Shown in pieces: positions 11,782 through 21,513 of a DNA stretch of 64,000 nucleotides; position 1 is the first letter of the stretch; the number at the start of each line of letters is the position of its first letter. Source of the DNA: Zopfochytrium polystomum (lineage: Eukaryota > Chytridiomycota > Chytridiomycetes > Chytridiales > Chytridiaceae). The notes beneath the pieces were generated by a model that worked only from the letters and a program-made list of their open reading frames with translations, was not told the origin of the DNA and ran no database searches. The stretch lies in the NCBI GenBank assembly GCA_025765615.1, contig JAIVFJ010000014.1, positions 248,001-312,000 on the forward strand. The letters are read 5' to 3'. Both the position numbers and the translations under genes were made by a program.

Positions 11782-12085
11782 TGCGGTCAGAACGACCGCC
11801 CCAGATCTGATTTTTTTTGCTGACTCGGAATGACTGTGGAAATAGCTCTGTGCCTGTTTGCAATGGCCGCCACCACTTTTTTTGTGTGCGTACCGGTCTC
11901 TCACGAGGGCCACAACCGTCGCCAAAAAAGAGATCTAGATTGGGAGGCAACAGTGGACCCCCGAATATGATGAACAGGGCTCTGTTCTTTATTATGTCCT
12001 CCATTTACGCGCCACAAAACAAACTTGCAACATGAGGGTTGCAACTGGCGCTGCTCAAAGAATCCAACGATATATATTAATGTGT

Positions 12086-12680
12086 TTACTTGGTAGCTTG
12101 CTTGAGATAAGCGATGACGTCAGCCCGGTCTTGCTCCTTCTTGAAGCCAGCGAAAACCATCTTCGTGCCAGGGACTGAGCCGGTACGTCAGAACTTCAGA
12201 TTCCGGCCAATCGCCGAATCGCCACTTACCAAACTTCTTGGGGTTTTCGAGGTAAATGAACATCTGCTCCTCAGACCACACAACCTTCTTCTTCTCCATC
12301 GCGGCGGAGTAGGAAAAGCCGGCTGCAGACCCTGAGCTGCGACCGAAGAGGCCGTTCAGGTTTGGGCCAACCTTGTGTGGCTCGCCCTGATCCGGTCGAT
12401 TCACGCGTCAGTCTCGAGAAATAGGCAAGGTAAGGCGAGAGGCAAGGAAGTCACCTTCTCCACAACATGGCACTGAGCGCACCGGGTCTTGAAGAGCTTA
12501 GCTCCGTTAGTGGCGTCACCTGCAATGATTGATAGAGGTGATAGAAGTTAATGATGAAAGTTCTTGGGAAGGAGGAAGGACGGGTGTGGGTCCCAGCTGT
12601 GGCTCGATCATCGCGGCTGGGACCTGGTTGTCTCGGGACAGAAGTCAATGATCGATGTTCTCACCTGCAGGAATAGTCAT
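12086..12680 (-). CDS. CYC1: Cytochrome c
   Basis: Four exons (12680-12665, 12519-12455, 12386-12230, 12174-12086) give exactly 108 residues, the usual length. The sequence shows the heme-attachment motif CAQCH after GAKLFKTR, then [10 protein letters not shown], the axial methionine in [11 protein letters not shown], and a C-terminal [12 protein letters not shown]. It is the soluble electron carrier between complexes III and IV in the mitochondrial intermembrane space. The first exon codes only MTIPA plus one base. The gene faces the unrecognised plus-strand gene at 13088; the 407-bp spacer is T-rich and may serve both. Confidence 0.97.
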
Positions 12681-13087
12681 CTTGATGAGGGAAGGGAGGC
12701 TTCGAACGTGGGGGAAGCTGTGATTTTTTGGGGAATGTCTGGCGCTCAACGAGTAACCGTCTTCTTCCTTTTTATTTTTGTAATTTTCGTCGATTTTTTT
12801 TTTTTTTTCTCGATTTCTCTTCACATTGCTCTTTTCTTTCTTTGTTTCTTTCTTTCTTTTTTTTCCCTTCCTCCTTCACTTTTTCACTTTCTCTATGTTT
12901 CGGGGCTTCTGGAACAGCGCCCATGCTGATCGGGGGCGGGAAAAAAGACCAAAAAACGCACTGAACCGACAAAGCCTCACCCGGGTTCTTCCGGAAGTTG
13001 CTGACGTGGCGGAAACCGAATAAATCATTTCGGTGGGACGGCTCGAAACAACGCCCCCCCGAATTACCCAAGTCCCTCCCACCACTT
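12681..13087. promoter_or_regulatory. T-rich spacer between divergent genes
   Basis: This spacer lies between the cytochrome c start and the start of the plus-strand gene at 13088. It contains long T and TTTC runs (about 12770-12880). No TATA box or named operator is convincing. The role as a shared promoter is inferred from position only. Confidence 0.4.
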
Positions 13088-14221
13088 ATGCGCGCCAGAC
13101 CCAGCTCAGCGCCCATCCAGCGGTCGTCCGAGCCTCATGTTCTTTCAAAGCCAATCGAGGGTCATTTCAAAGACGTTCGCTTATCTCGTTCCACAGCGGG
13201 AACTCCCCTCCCGGCACCAACAAAGGAACATGGGCAACCCCAAAAAGAGCGCAAAGCTTCCGCTGATTCGTTCCCGCTCGCGCCCGACCCTTGGCTGTCA
13301 GACTTTCCTCCACCGCCTTTTGCCCATGGAGTTCGTGATCCGCACAGCCATGTTGCGCCAACCGTCGTCAGAACGCAAACAGTTCGCAGCAATCTGGATA
13401 ACTTTCGAATCGAGCAGATTGCCTTAAGGAGGTTAAGATTCATCATCGATCACGATGAAGCAAAGCCGGAACACCTTTCCATAGTTGATCTTGTTCAGAA
13501 AGGGTACGTTGTCCGGCTTATGATTTGAATTGCAGTGGTTGAGCTCTCGGAACTTTACAGGGACGTGCCTGCATCCTTAATCACCAGATATTTTGGAGCG
13601 CAGTTCAAAACTGCTCATGATATTCGTATCATACTGCTGCAGGCCATTGAACGAACAAGGCGACGTCGGTTTCAACAACTACGAATCGGTTGTCCACTGG
13701 ATAACTCAAGACCTTCGGATGGCTCCTCCAAACTAGTCGAGCGGCATTTAACCAATTCAATCGAGGCGAAAGAGTTGCCATCATCGTGTGAAGCAGTCTC
13801 AGGCACAATATTGACAACAAGTGCGATACCACCCAAAGCGACGCAGGCGGCGATTAGAGCGGCCACAGACAGTATAAGGCGAGCCACAACTCCCAAAGAG
13901 ATTTTGCAGGTTCTTCGCCAAGCGGAAGGTGGTGTGCCGGATGAGGCCTCAAATCCTGCTGGGCTGTGCGGAGTAAATGGAAGACAGCAGGAAGGCAGTT
14001 TATTGAAGTTGAGCCTGAATGGCAGAATTAGCCAGCCACTGGCAAGCTGCGATAAGCGCCTTCAAGAGCTCCGATCAGCAAAAAAACATCTGGTGCAAAA
14101 TCGAACTAAACTGCAGGAGCGACGTTCACAGCTTCTCGGCGCCGAGCCACCAGAGGATGAGATGGACTATCCCGAATCTTCCAATCAGAACGTCGAAAAC
14201 CAAGTGGAAGTGCTGGAGTGA
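13088..14221 (+). CDS. Unrecognised protein, two exons
   Basis: Exons 13088-13503 and 13561-14221 join in phase to about 358 residues. The 57-base intron (GTACGT donor, TTTACAG acceptor) is the only one that keeps the frame and yields the smooth helix DLVQKGDVPASLITRYFG. I do not recognise the family. The N-terminal third is Pro/Ser-rich and basic (phosphorylation-prone, disordered). The middle is alpha-helical and charged (RIEQIALRRLRFII, then IRIILLQAIERTRRRR). The C-terminal part contains a short coiled coil (LQELRSAKKHLVQNRTKL) and an acidic tail. There is no signal peptide or membrane helix. A nuclear or cytoplasmic scaffold role would be a guess. Confidence 0.6.
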
Positions 14222-14548
14222 ATTCCAAAATGATGTGCTTCCTTCACTTCGCTGCCTGAGCCAGCAAGAAGGATCACCTCTACTGCAATTGTTTTTTGAC
14301 TAAAAACGAATCTGGGACAAGAGCCGAGTACTCGCACCACGAGAAGAACAAAGATTTTTGTGTTTTAGTCGCTGTCTCTGCTTGTCGCCGGGTTGGACGA
14401 GGAATCTGGCCGAAGCAATCGTTTTCCTAACAACTTTTGAGGGAGTATTGTTTCAAGGCCCACGCTTCCATGCACGAACTTCAAAACACCAATTTCAGTT
14501 CTCCACTTGAAAGCCTACCACAGAACACGACTTTTGGTGCTGCAATGT
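14222..14548. other. Convergent spacer, no gene seen
   Basis: This short stretch lies between the stop of the unrecognised gene and the stop of the ENGase gene on the opposite strand. I see no domain, repeat or RNA gene in it; it probably holds the two 3' untranslated regions. Confidence 0.5.
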
Positions 14549-17222
14549 TCAATGTTTCATGCCAAAGTGATTTGTAGTACCACAAAGAACAACAATCGAC
14601 TGTCCTGCACAACCAAAACCTTCCACTGTAACGTCATGATTTTCGGAGGCTGCACCACCTTGCACACGAAATCGCGTAACAAACGCTGTTCCAGCATGCA
14701 ACCCATCGATAGAAACCTCCCACCGGTCAGCCGATCCAATCGGGTCCTGCCAATGGCCCCAGTCAAGCGTGAAGTGTGTCCCGTCATTCCAAGTATCGTG
14801 CACAGCGAAAGAGAAGTTGACTTCGCGCCGCGACAAGCTTATCCCATGACCTGTATCTGAAACAATGCCTATCTCGCCGAACCTGGCGACTGACAAAGCG
14901 GCATTCGTGGATGCTCCAAGTGCTCCAAGGCTGGACGCAAGTGCGCCAATTCCGACCTCCGTTATGTGCCAGTCACCGTCGACTCCGCAGATATCCGACT
15001 TGAGCGGTATTTCGCACAAGCTCCAGTTTTCAGTTGGTGAAAACACCTTGACGATAATTTTTGAACTCCGCGATCCAATAGCTTGGTCCGAGCACATCTC
15101 AAGCTTGGCGTAAACTGCAGCACGCTGTGGTGGTGAAGACTTTGAGGAAATTGCGCGGGCAAATATGCCACAACACCCGGCAGGGATGTTGACATGGAAA
15201 AGTGGGAGGCACGCAACGGCATTCAAAGGCAGGCTGCCTTCCACCGGGTGTGCCAAGAGCTCCAGCGATGTTCCACCGTGCCATGCTGCGTCCGAAGCGT
15301 AGTCCGTGGTCAAAAGTGGTGCAGCGGAACTGTGAGTCTCATATGGCTCGTCCTCGATTTTGGCAAGGATATCAAATGATGGAGGCTGCCCATCGTCACA
15401 AACTTCATCGAAGCGACAGAAGAAGGAGGGGCCAAGCGAGCGGCGTGAGGGCTGAGGATTCTGCCCACTCAGGTTGAACCAAGGGGCAGATCGGATGGGC
15501 TTGGGATTTTGGGTTTAATACAATCACACCGCAGCGAAGGTTTTGAACTCGAAACCTACCAAGCCTCTGATGTAATAAGCATTTCCGAATCCGCGGTCGA
15601 AGTTTGTGTAAAAGAATGAATCGGTTCCCGATAGCCTCTCTTCAACGTAAGACGCAACGCTTCCTAAGTCTTCAAAAAAATGGTGTCGAACAGAGGAGGA
15701 AAACAGAGTAGGTATTAAGGCTCATACATCACCAAACAAACCATTCTCATCTTCAACCGTTGTAGGAGGCGGCTCATTCGGATTGCGCGGCGGAAAGGTG
15801 GGTTTTAAGAGCCGAGGAACTCCGAACCAAAAGCGGCGGTCGATTTGACCAAATTGCTCATGAGGAAACGTTTCATAAGTCCACCCTGGAGCGAAGATTG
15901 CAACGGATGTCGAGCTTGTGGATATTTTGCGCAACGCCTGTGATCGATTAGCGAATCCTGGTGCAGCCTTACCATGACAGACCTTATGTACATTGAATCC
16001 GCCTCCGCCAAACGTGTTTCGGCCCCAAACGTCTATCCCCGTGAAAACGTCGAGTGTCCTATCTCTTGGATTCTGACCAATCTTTGATGAACCATTTGAT
16101 TCGATTGATGCAGCCAACTGTGCACTCTTTAAGGGAAAATCTTCCTTCCAAGTGTAGTTGACGAAAATGCTGTCACATGATCGAAAAAATGGTGCATTTC
16201 GTACGTTGAGGTGATCTTGCCAGCGTAGACGGCCTGTTATTGTGACAGAGTCGTACCTTAAGCCACGGTGAGACAGGTTTGCAAGTGATATTTAAAGATT
16301 TACCACTGCACAAGCGAGCCCGGTATCGCTTTGTGCATCGCTTGGGTAAGACTTTCTACAAATTTTCTCAGAGCATCAGCATGAGTAGTGCATGCGAGGT
16401 CGCTCTCCACATTGAGAAACCAGCCGTCGAAACCGTAATAGAGTGCCAAACCAACTGAGAGAAGTGAAATCAGTTGTGAACCCGAGACAGCATGATAATA
16501 TCCCACCCATTTTATGAATGTAAAAGTCTGAGATAGGCGCAGTGGGGAACGGGGAGAGTGGTGGCCTAATCTCACTGCCGGGAGGTGGTGGTGGTGGTGG
16601 ATTGTACGTTGGTCCATAAATGAGTTTCAACGTCTCAAGAATTCCCTGCTCCCACTCTGCGATGAATGTAGCCTGGAAAGAAGTTCGAGGTTACTTATGT
16701 AAAAGAAAAAGAACACAAAGACGGAGCACTGTATTCAGAGAGCACTTGCATAAACTTTCACACCGTGCCGGTGAGCGGCATTGGTCCAACACGATGGCGG
16801 AACGGAAAAGCGTTCGTGACTGAAGTCTGGACGCAAAAATCAGAGTGGCTGGAACGGAGCGAGGGAACCTGACAGATAAATTGATCGACAAGCATCCAGT
16901 ACTGGAGAGAGTACTGCGTTGTCGCGTCGTAGCCCAAGTAGCCTTGTGGAAGTGCGTCGGCTTTATATCCCCCCGCCTCGTGGGAGAAGTTAGCTCATCA
17001 GGCACTTTCCACTGGGTCACGTGGGCTGGATACCATATCGTGGCAAACGAGAACTTTGCCGACGCCTTCCCGTCGTCGACCGGCATGTTGGGCGTCTCCT
17101 GGCCTCGCGCGCAGTGGTACCGACGCAACGTTGAATGGGTCTTGGCCTGGTTGCCAGTGATCCAAGTCTGACACTGCCCTGATGGGGCGCGCCGGTGGCA
17201 AAAAGGGGTCTGCATCTGCCAT
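14549..17222 (-). CDS. ENGASE: Endo-beta-N-acetylglucosaminidase, GH85 (cytosolic ENGase)
   Basis: A multi-exon minus-strand gene. The N-terminus reads LDHWQPGQDPFNVASVPL and VCHDM, then YSLQYWMLVDQFIYFSHERFSVPP and TFIAEWEQG. Next comes the active-site strand YYGFDGWFLNVESDL, which carries the conserved Asn-x-Glu pair (NVE) of GH85 catalysis. DVFTGIDVWGRNTFGGGGF and VAIFAPGWTYETF follow, then FFYTNFDRGFG and a C-terminal beta-sandwich region with TAFVTRFRVQGG. The enzyme cleaves the chitobiose core of N-glycans, freeing the glycan with one GlcNAc; without an obvious signal peptide it should act in the cytosol on misfolded or recycled glycoproteins. One junction (after HRHGVK, near 16750) is uncertain. 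It is divergent from RMT2 with only 53 bp between start codons. Confidence 0.87.
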
Positions 17223-17275
17223 GTCAAACAAGCTAACCAGTTGCTTTTCTTCACCTTTTCCGTCGCCATAGCCAT
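17223..17275. promoter_or_regulatory. 53-bp intergenic region between divergent ENGase and RMT2
   Basis: The start codons of the two genes point away from each other with only 53 bases between them. Promoter elements of each gene must therefore overlap this gap or the neighbour's coding region. A shared bidirectional promoter is inferred; no specific element is recognised. Confidence 0.55.
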
Positions 17276-18394
17276 ATGGACGCGCCAGAAAACCTTTTGG
17301 CTGCTTGTCGAAGAGGGGAGGTTGCCTCCATCGGCGAGGCCCTCCGGCGAGATGCAAACGCCATACACGAGAGGGACAGCGACTCGGGCGCATCCCCTCT
17401 GCACTACGCAGCAGCAACGGGCTCGGCGGAAGCCGTGAATGCACTGCTGTCGGCAGGTCATCCCTGGAACGAAGTCGATTTCAACCATAAGACGGCCGCA
17501 GAATACGCTCGTGACGCAGGTCATCCCCACATTTGGGATCTTCTTCTTGCCGAAGGCGTGCGAGTCGAATTTATCCTGTCCATGTTGGAAAAACATGACG
17601 AAAACGACGATGTCAAGGAGAATGAAGGCGAACTTGACGGAGCTTCAACAGCCAGCAATGAAGCAGCGCCACGAGGCACGCCGAAAGTATCCAATGCCGA
17701 CTACCTTGCCATGCGTTTAAAGTTCGAGGACGACCGCCTGATCGATGAACAGTCAAACGGTGTGATGATGGGGTGGGAAGCACCGCTGATGCAGCTTCAT
17801 GCCGACATCATTGCTCCCCGAAAGGGGTTGGACGTCCTGAACGTTGGATTCGGTTTGGGCATAATAGACAGAATGCTGCAGGAGAAAGAGCCCAACTCCC
17901 ATACAATCATCGAAGCGCATCCGGATGTCTACAGGAAAATGTTGGCAGATGGTTGGGACAAGAAGAAAGGCGTCCGAATTCTTTTCGGAAGATGGCAGGA
18001 AGTGCTCGATCAGTTGGAGTCGTACGACGGAATTTTCTTTGACACATTTGGAGGTTGGTCGCTTAACTTTTTGCGTGAATGACGCACACTAAGGGAGATC
18101 AATGCGCTTTTCGCAGAGTACTACAACGACTTGAAGGAGTTTCACGAGCATGTTCCAAACATTTTAAGGGAGGACGGTATCTATTCGTATTTCAACGGCC
18201 TCGCTGCTGGCAACCCCTTTTTTCATGAAGTCTCCTGCGCCGTAGCCGAGGCAGATTTGCAAGAAATGGGCCTACAAACAGAAACGCGGAGATACCGCTT
18301 GGAACCGCTTGGGGATGCAGTGTGGCAGGGAATTCGACGAGCCTATTTTACTCTTGACGAGTACCGTCTTCCTATTTGTACCTTTTCATTCTAG
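17276..18394 (+). CDS. RMT2: Arginine N-delta-methyltransferase Rmt2
   Basis: Two exons (17276-18053, 18117-18394) give 351 residues. The N-terminal 90 residues hold ankyrin-like repeats (SPLHYAAATGSAEAVNALLS, then AAEYARDAGHPHIWDLLL). The methyltransferase half begins near NADYLAMRLKF and has the SAM-binding strand LDVLNVGFGLGIID, then HTIIEAHPDV and YDGIFFDTF. After the intron comes GIYSYFNGLAAGNPFFHEV, a family signature. Yeast Rmt2 methylates the internal delta nitrogen of an arginine in ribosomal protein L12. The ankyrin plus methyltransferase layout and length match the family. The start is the first ATG after the divergent ENGase gene. Confidence 0.92.
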
Positions 18395-19897
18395 AAGTTT
18401 TAATTGATAGGGGAATCGAAGAGTTTAGAGCTCCGTTCGTGGCAACTTCGTGCAACTTCGTGCGACGCCTGGGTGGAATGCTTACTTACTCACATGCTGT
18501 CCGCAAACGATCGTCGTCGCCTCATCGGAAGAGCGTGTTAACCGGATCCTTATTGGAACATGCAGACCACCAAGTCATCCAGCCCCAGTGTAAGCCATCT
18601 ATCAACGGTGTTGAAGCGGAGTGGCCTTTTAAAGGATTGAGATTCTTCAAAGGACATAAAAACATTTGTAAATGCGCAAGTCTAAGAGTCGTTGTGAAAT
18701 GAAGTGTATGATGTTTAACGAGCCGTGCTGCTGGAACCTTCGCACCATCCATCGCTACTGTAGTTGAGCAGGTCATCCAAACCGTTCTGGTTGCTTTGGG
18801 CAGGTTTACCCGATTTACAGCGAGCATCCAACGTTAGTAAAAATGATCAGATGAGTACTGAAGAAAAGACTTCATGAACAGAGGCTTTCGCAACTGAGCA
18901 AAGGCTCAGTTAGGGCAGTTGCTTGGCATAGGCTTGGTGATGTGATTGCCATCGCTCATCAGCAGGGTTGCAATTACCTTTGCGACTGCAAGATTGGAAG
19001 TGTTATCTCACGATTGTGATTGTAACATTCTTGCAGACTGACTTCCTCAACAGAGACCAGCGCTGATGAACAATTTCCAACGGGATATTGCCTGCATGGA
19101 ATGGAGGCCTCTATCTGGGACGAATCGCGCAGTCGGACGCAGGTTTGTAATAGCTTGTGCAAGTTCGCTCGTATAGTTTTAACGGAACCAGAGTGTGCCT
19201 TTGGAAAATTCTCTCCATTTTCGGTCAGATTCCACCATTCCGACAAAGTGGTTCATGCCCCAAGCACAACCTAGAAATAAGAGCCCTAGCACTATGGCCG
19301 TGCGATTGAGGCCATGCGATTAAATGATTTCTCCGGCTACTAATAAGCGTGAACTGGGAAGGGAGCACAGTGCAATCATTTTTGCTTTTGGAGTGCTGAG
19401 AATGTGCCAAACATGGGAGGGAAGTATCAAGTTGTGATACGTGCAAGTCAAAGCCGTAGCCGATACTTGAGGCCTAAGCTACCCGTTGGCCGAAAACTGA
19501 AGAGAGAATGCGAGAAGCACCAAATAATTCTCACCAGCACCAACAATAAGATATGAAGCGGCAGCAGCAGTCGCTGTTTAGACAAGGCACGGCGCCTGCG
19601 GAGCTGCTCCGCCGTCACACCGCCACCCCCTCCAGCGCCAAAACCAGCTCCGCAGCTGCACGCTGGCTTTACGATAGGCCACGGTCTTATTTTCAGTTTC
19701 CGGCAATCCACGCCGAAACATGCTGTAAATGAATCCAGACCTCCTTATTTGGGTACGGCAACTCATGCGCAGCAATCCTAGATTGGTCGTTAACCTTCCA
19801 GATTGTGGAATTCACCCTCAGGTCGAAAAGTGCTCCCAAGCTCACCAGCTTTTTGCAATTTCACCCAAAAAAAATTTTGCAGTCCCTTGCCACACGG
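18395..19897. other. 1.5-kb stretch without a confident gene
   Basis: No domain is recognised on either strand. The left part includes the 3' untranslated region of RMT2. On the minus strand around 19450-19740 there is a basic open stretch beginning MFRRGLPETENKTVAYRKAS that could be joined over two short GT-AG introns to a leucine-rich helix, but it matches no family I know and ends quickly. No tRNA-like cloverleaf and no transposon motif was seen. A small real gene is possible. Confidence 0.3.
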
Positions 19898-20527
19898 ATG
19901 GCACGGACTTTCCGACTGGGCCTTGTGATCCTCATCGCTCTCTCCATCTTGGCGATCGCCACTGCCTCTCATGCTCAGACCTTGAACTTCTGTGCTGGAA
20001 ATCGAAGCAAAGACCTTCTGGAACTGGTAATTACCTGCCTATGGCATCGGATCTGATTCTCAACGGTTACTCCTTTGCTAGACCTCAATCGATCTGACGC
20101 CTGACCCCATACAACGTGGCGCAGAGGCCAATATGACCGTTGTGGGCCACTTGAAGAGCACAGTCGAAAAGGGCTCTGTGATCAAGGTTCGATAGTTCCT
20201 TTTCTTCCTTCCCTTTTTCGGCTCCAAAATCAGCTGTGCTAACCAGCCTCAAGGTTTTGTTCAAGCTGGGCCCCATTAAGCTTCTGGACACAACGCTTGA
20301 CCTTTGTGAATCCATCGAGAAGATCGGGAAATCCTGCCCTCTTCCCGCAGGAGAGACTGTCCTTAGCCACAAGTTCACTGTACCCAACGAAATTCCGCCC
20401 GTAAGTGTCCATGCACGTGAAGTTGAATCTCACTAGAACCTCACAGGGGAAGTTCTCCGCCCAAATTGAGCTGCGCAACAAGGACTCCTCTGTCATTTCA
20501 TGTTTGTCTGCCAATCTTCGTCTGTGA
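19898..20527 (+). CDS. NPC2: ML-domain lipid-transfer protein (NPC2 / PG-PI transfer protein family)
   Basis: Four exons (19898-20026, 20082-20186, 20254-20400, 20447-20527), all with phase-0 junctions, give 153 residues. A signal peptide (LVILIALSILAIATASHA) is followed by the ML domain. Visible marks are LTSIDLTPDPIQRGAEANMTV, LKSTVEKGS, KLLDTTLDLCESI, a CPLPAGE turn and a closing NEIPPGKFSAQIEL plus ISCLSANLRL. The cysteines sit where ML proteins form disulfides. Fungal members are vacuolar or secreted carriers of sterols or of phosphatidylglycerol/phosphatidylinositol. Length is typical for the family. The start is the methionine that gives the signal peptide. Confidence 0.88.
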
Positions 20528-20578
20528 AACGTAGCCTTCCCCTCTTGCACCAACAAAGTTTCGATTAGTGCCAAATCT

Positions 20579-21460
20579 TTACTGTAGTGTGACCTTCGGC
20601 TTCTTTACTGGCTTCAACAGGGGCCTAAGTGCTGCTGGGGCTCCTTGCACTCCGGGGTCAATGACTGAGCCGAAATCGTGCGCCGTTACGTTGTCCGTTC
20701 CGCTCGTTCCTGTTGCCAGATGATGTGTCCTCCGTCCCATCGGTCGAGCCACAGGGCGGTCATTTGCTGGCCAAGTCTGCGCGGGCGTGTAACCTGGCGC
20801 ACCTGCTCCCTTTTTCCTAGTCCATGCTTCTACCATACTGACTATATCGCGCACGTTGCATTGGCCGTCGCTGGCTGCAGTTCGTATTTCTAGATATGTC
20901 TCACTTGAAAGTGTTGTCAGCAGATCCTGCGCGACCAGTCGACCAAGCTCCGGAAGGCCGTAATCGCTTGCCAATCGATAAAGCTCGACTAGGGACCGAG
21001 GCGATGGAATGGGCCGAGCAGCGGGAATAGAAACATTGTGGATTGGCGGATTGAGTAACTGCAGCGAGTTCGTGGGGCCGGTTCCGGGGTTGTCGGTTGT
21101 GAGTGTCTGGAGTGGCGGCTCATATGCGTCGTTGTAGACGTATGATATAAACGCATCAAATGACTGGCTAGAAATACAAAAGGGAACCGTAATGGAGAGG
21201 GGTGCGGCTGGAGTGGGCGGCACTGGCAGCTGCTGGTATAGTTCTCGAAAGGGTTGCGATCTTGCGCAAAACACCAGACTGGATACGAAACTGTGAGAAC
21301 AACGGATTGCTACAACTTCAAGTCTGGGCACACAACCATTGCTCTCATCCCAAAGCCACTCGCTCAACGATGCACGAAATCGCAGTACCAACCTGTGAGC
21401 AGCGATCGATCGTGGCCCCAGCGTGAAGACGATATCCGGTTCAGCCGACGACAGATCCAT
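20579..21460 (-). CDS. BTB/POZ-domain protein
   Basis: A single open frame of 293 residues. The N-terminus reads PDIVFTLGPRSIAAHRLVLRFRAS, the opening strands and helix of a BTB fold. SQSFDAFISYVYNDAYEP follows, where BTB proteins have the FxxxLxYIYTG segment, and then LYRLASDYGLPELGRLVAQ, the last BTB helices. The C-terminal 90 residues are polar and end in a basic KPVKKPKVTLQ. BTB proteins often act as adaptors for Cul3 ubiquitin ligases, but no Kelch, MATH or zinc-finger partner domain is seen here. It is divergent from the TBC1D9-like gene with 53 bp between start codons. A hidden intron in the linker between the two BTB halves cannot be excluded. Confidence 0.72.
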   Translation of the reverse strand: MDLSSAEPDIVFTLGPRSIAAHRLVLRFRASLSEWLWDESNGCVPRLEVVAIRCSHSFVSSLVFCARSQPFRELYQQLPVPPTPAAPLSITVPFCISSQSFDAFISYVYNDAYEPPLQTLTTDNPGTGPTNSLQLLNPPIHNVSIPAARPIPSPRSLVELYRLASDYGLPELGRLVAQDLLTTLSSETYLEIRTAASDGQCNVRDIVSMVEAWTRKKGAGAPGYTPAQTWPANDRPVARPMGRRTHHLATGTSGTDNVTAHDFGSVIDPGVQGAPAALRPLLKPVKKPKVTLQ

Positions 21461-21513
21461 CCTTGGCGGGTGCCTCCGAAAATGGAGCGTTTTTGCCCGA
21501 ACAGAGATTGGCC
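21461..21513. promoter_or_regulatory. 53-bp intergenic region between divergent BTB and TBC1D9-like genes
   Basis: The gap between the two divergent start codons is 53 bases, the same as for the ENGase/RMT2 pair. A bidirectional promoter is inferred from position; no named element is visible. Confidence 0.5.

Noticed and set aside
13504..13535. A 32-base intron in the unrecognised gene (GTACGT to TTGCAG)
   Set aside because: It is shorter than any other intron here and breaks the frame; using the acceptor at 13560 gives a 57-base intron that keeps the frame and joins two helices.
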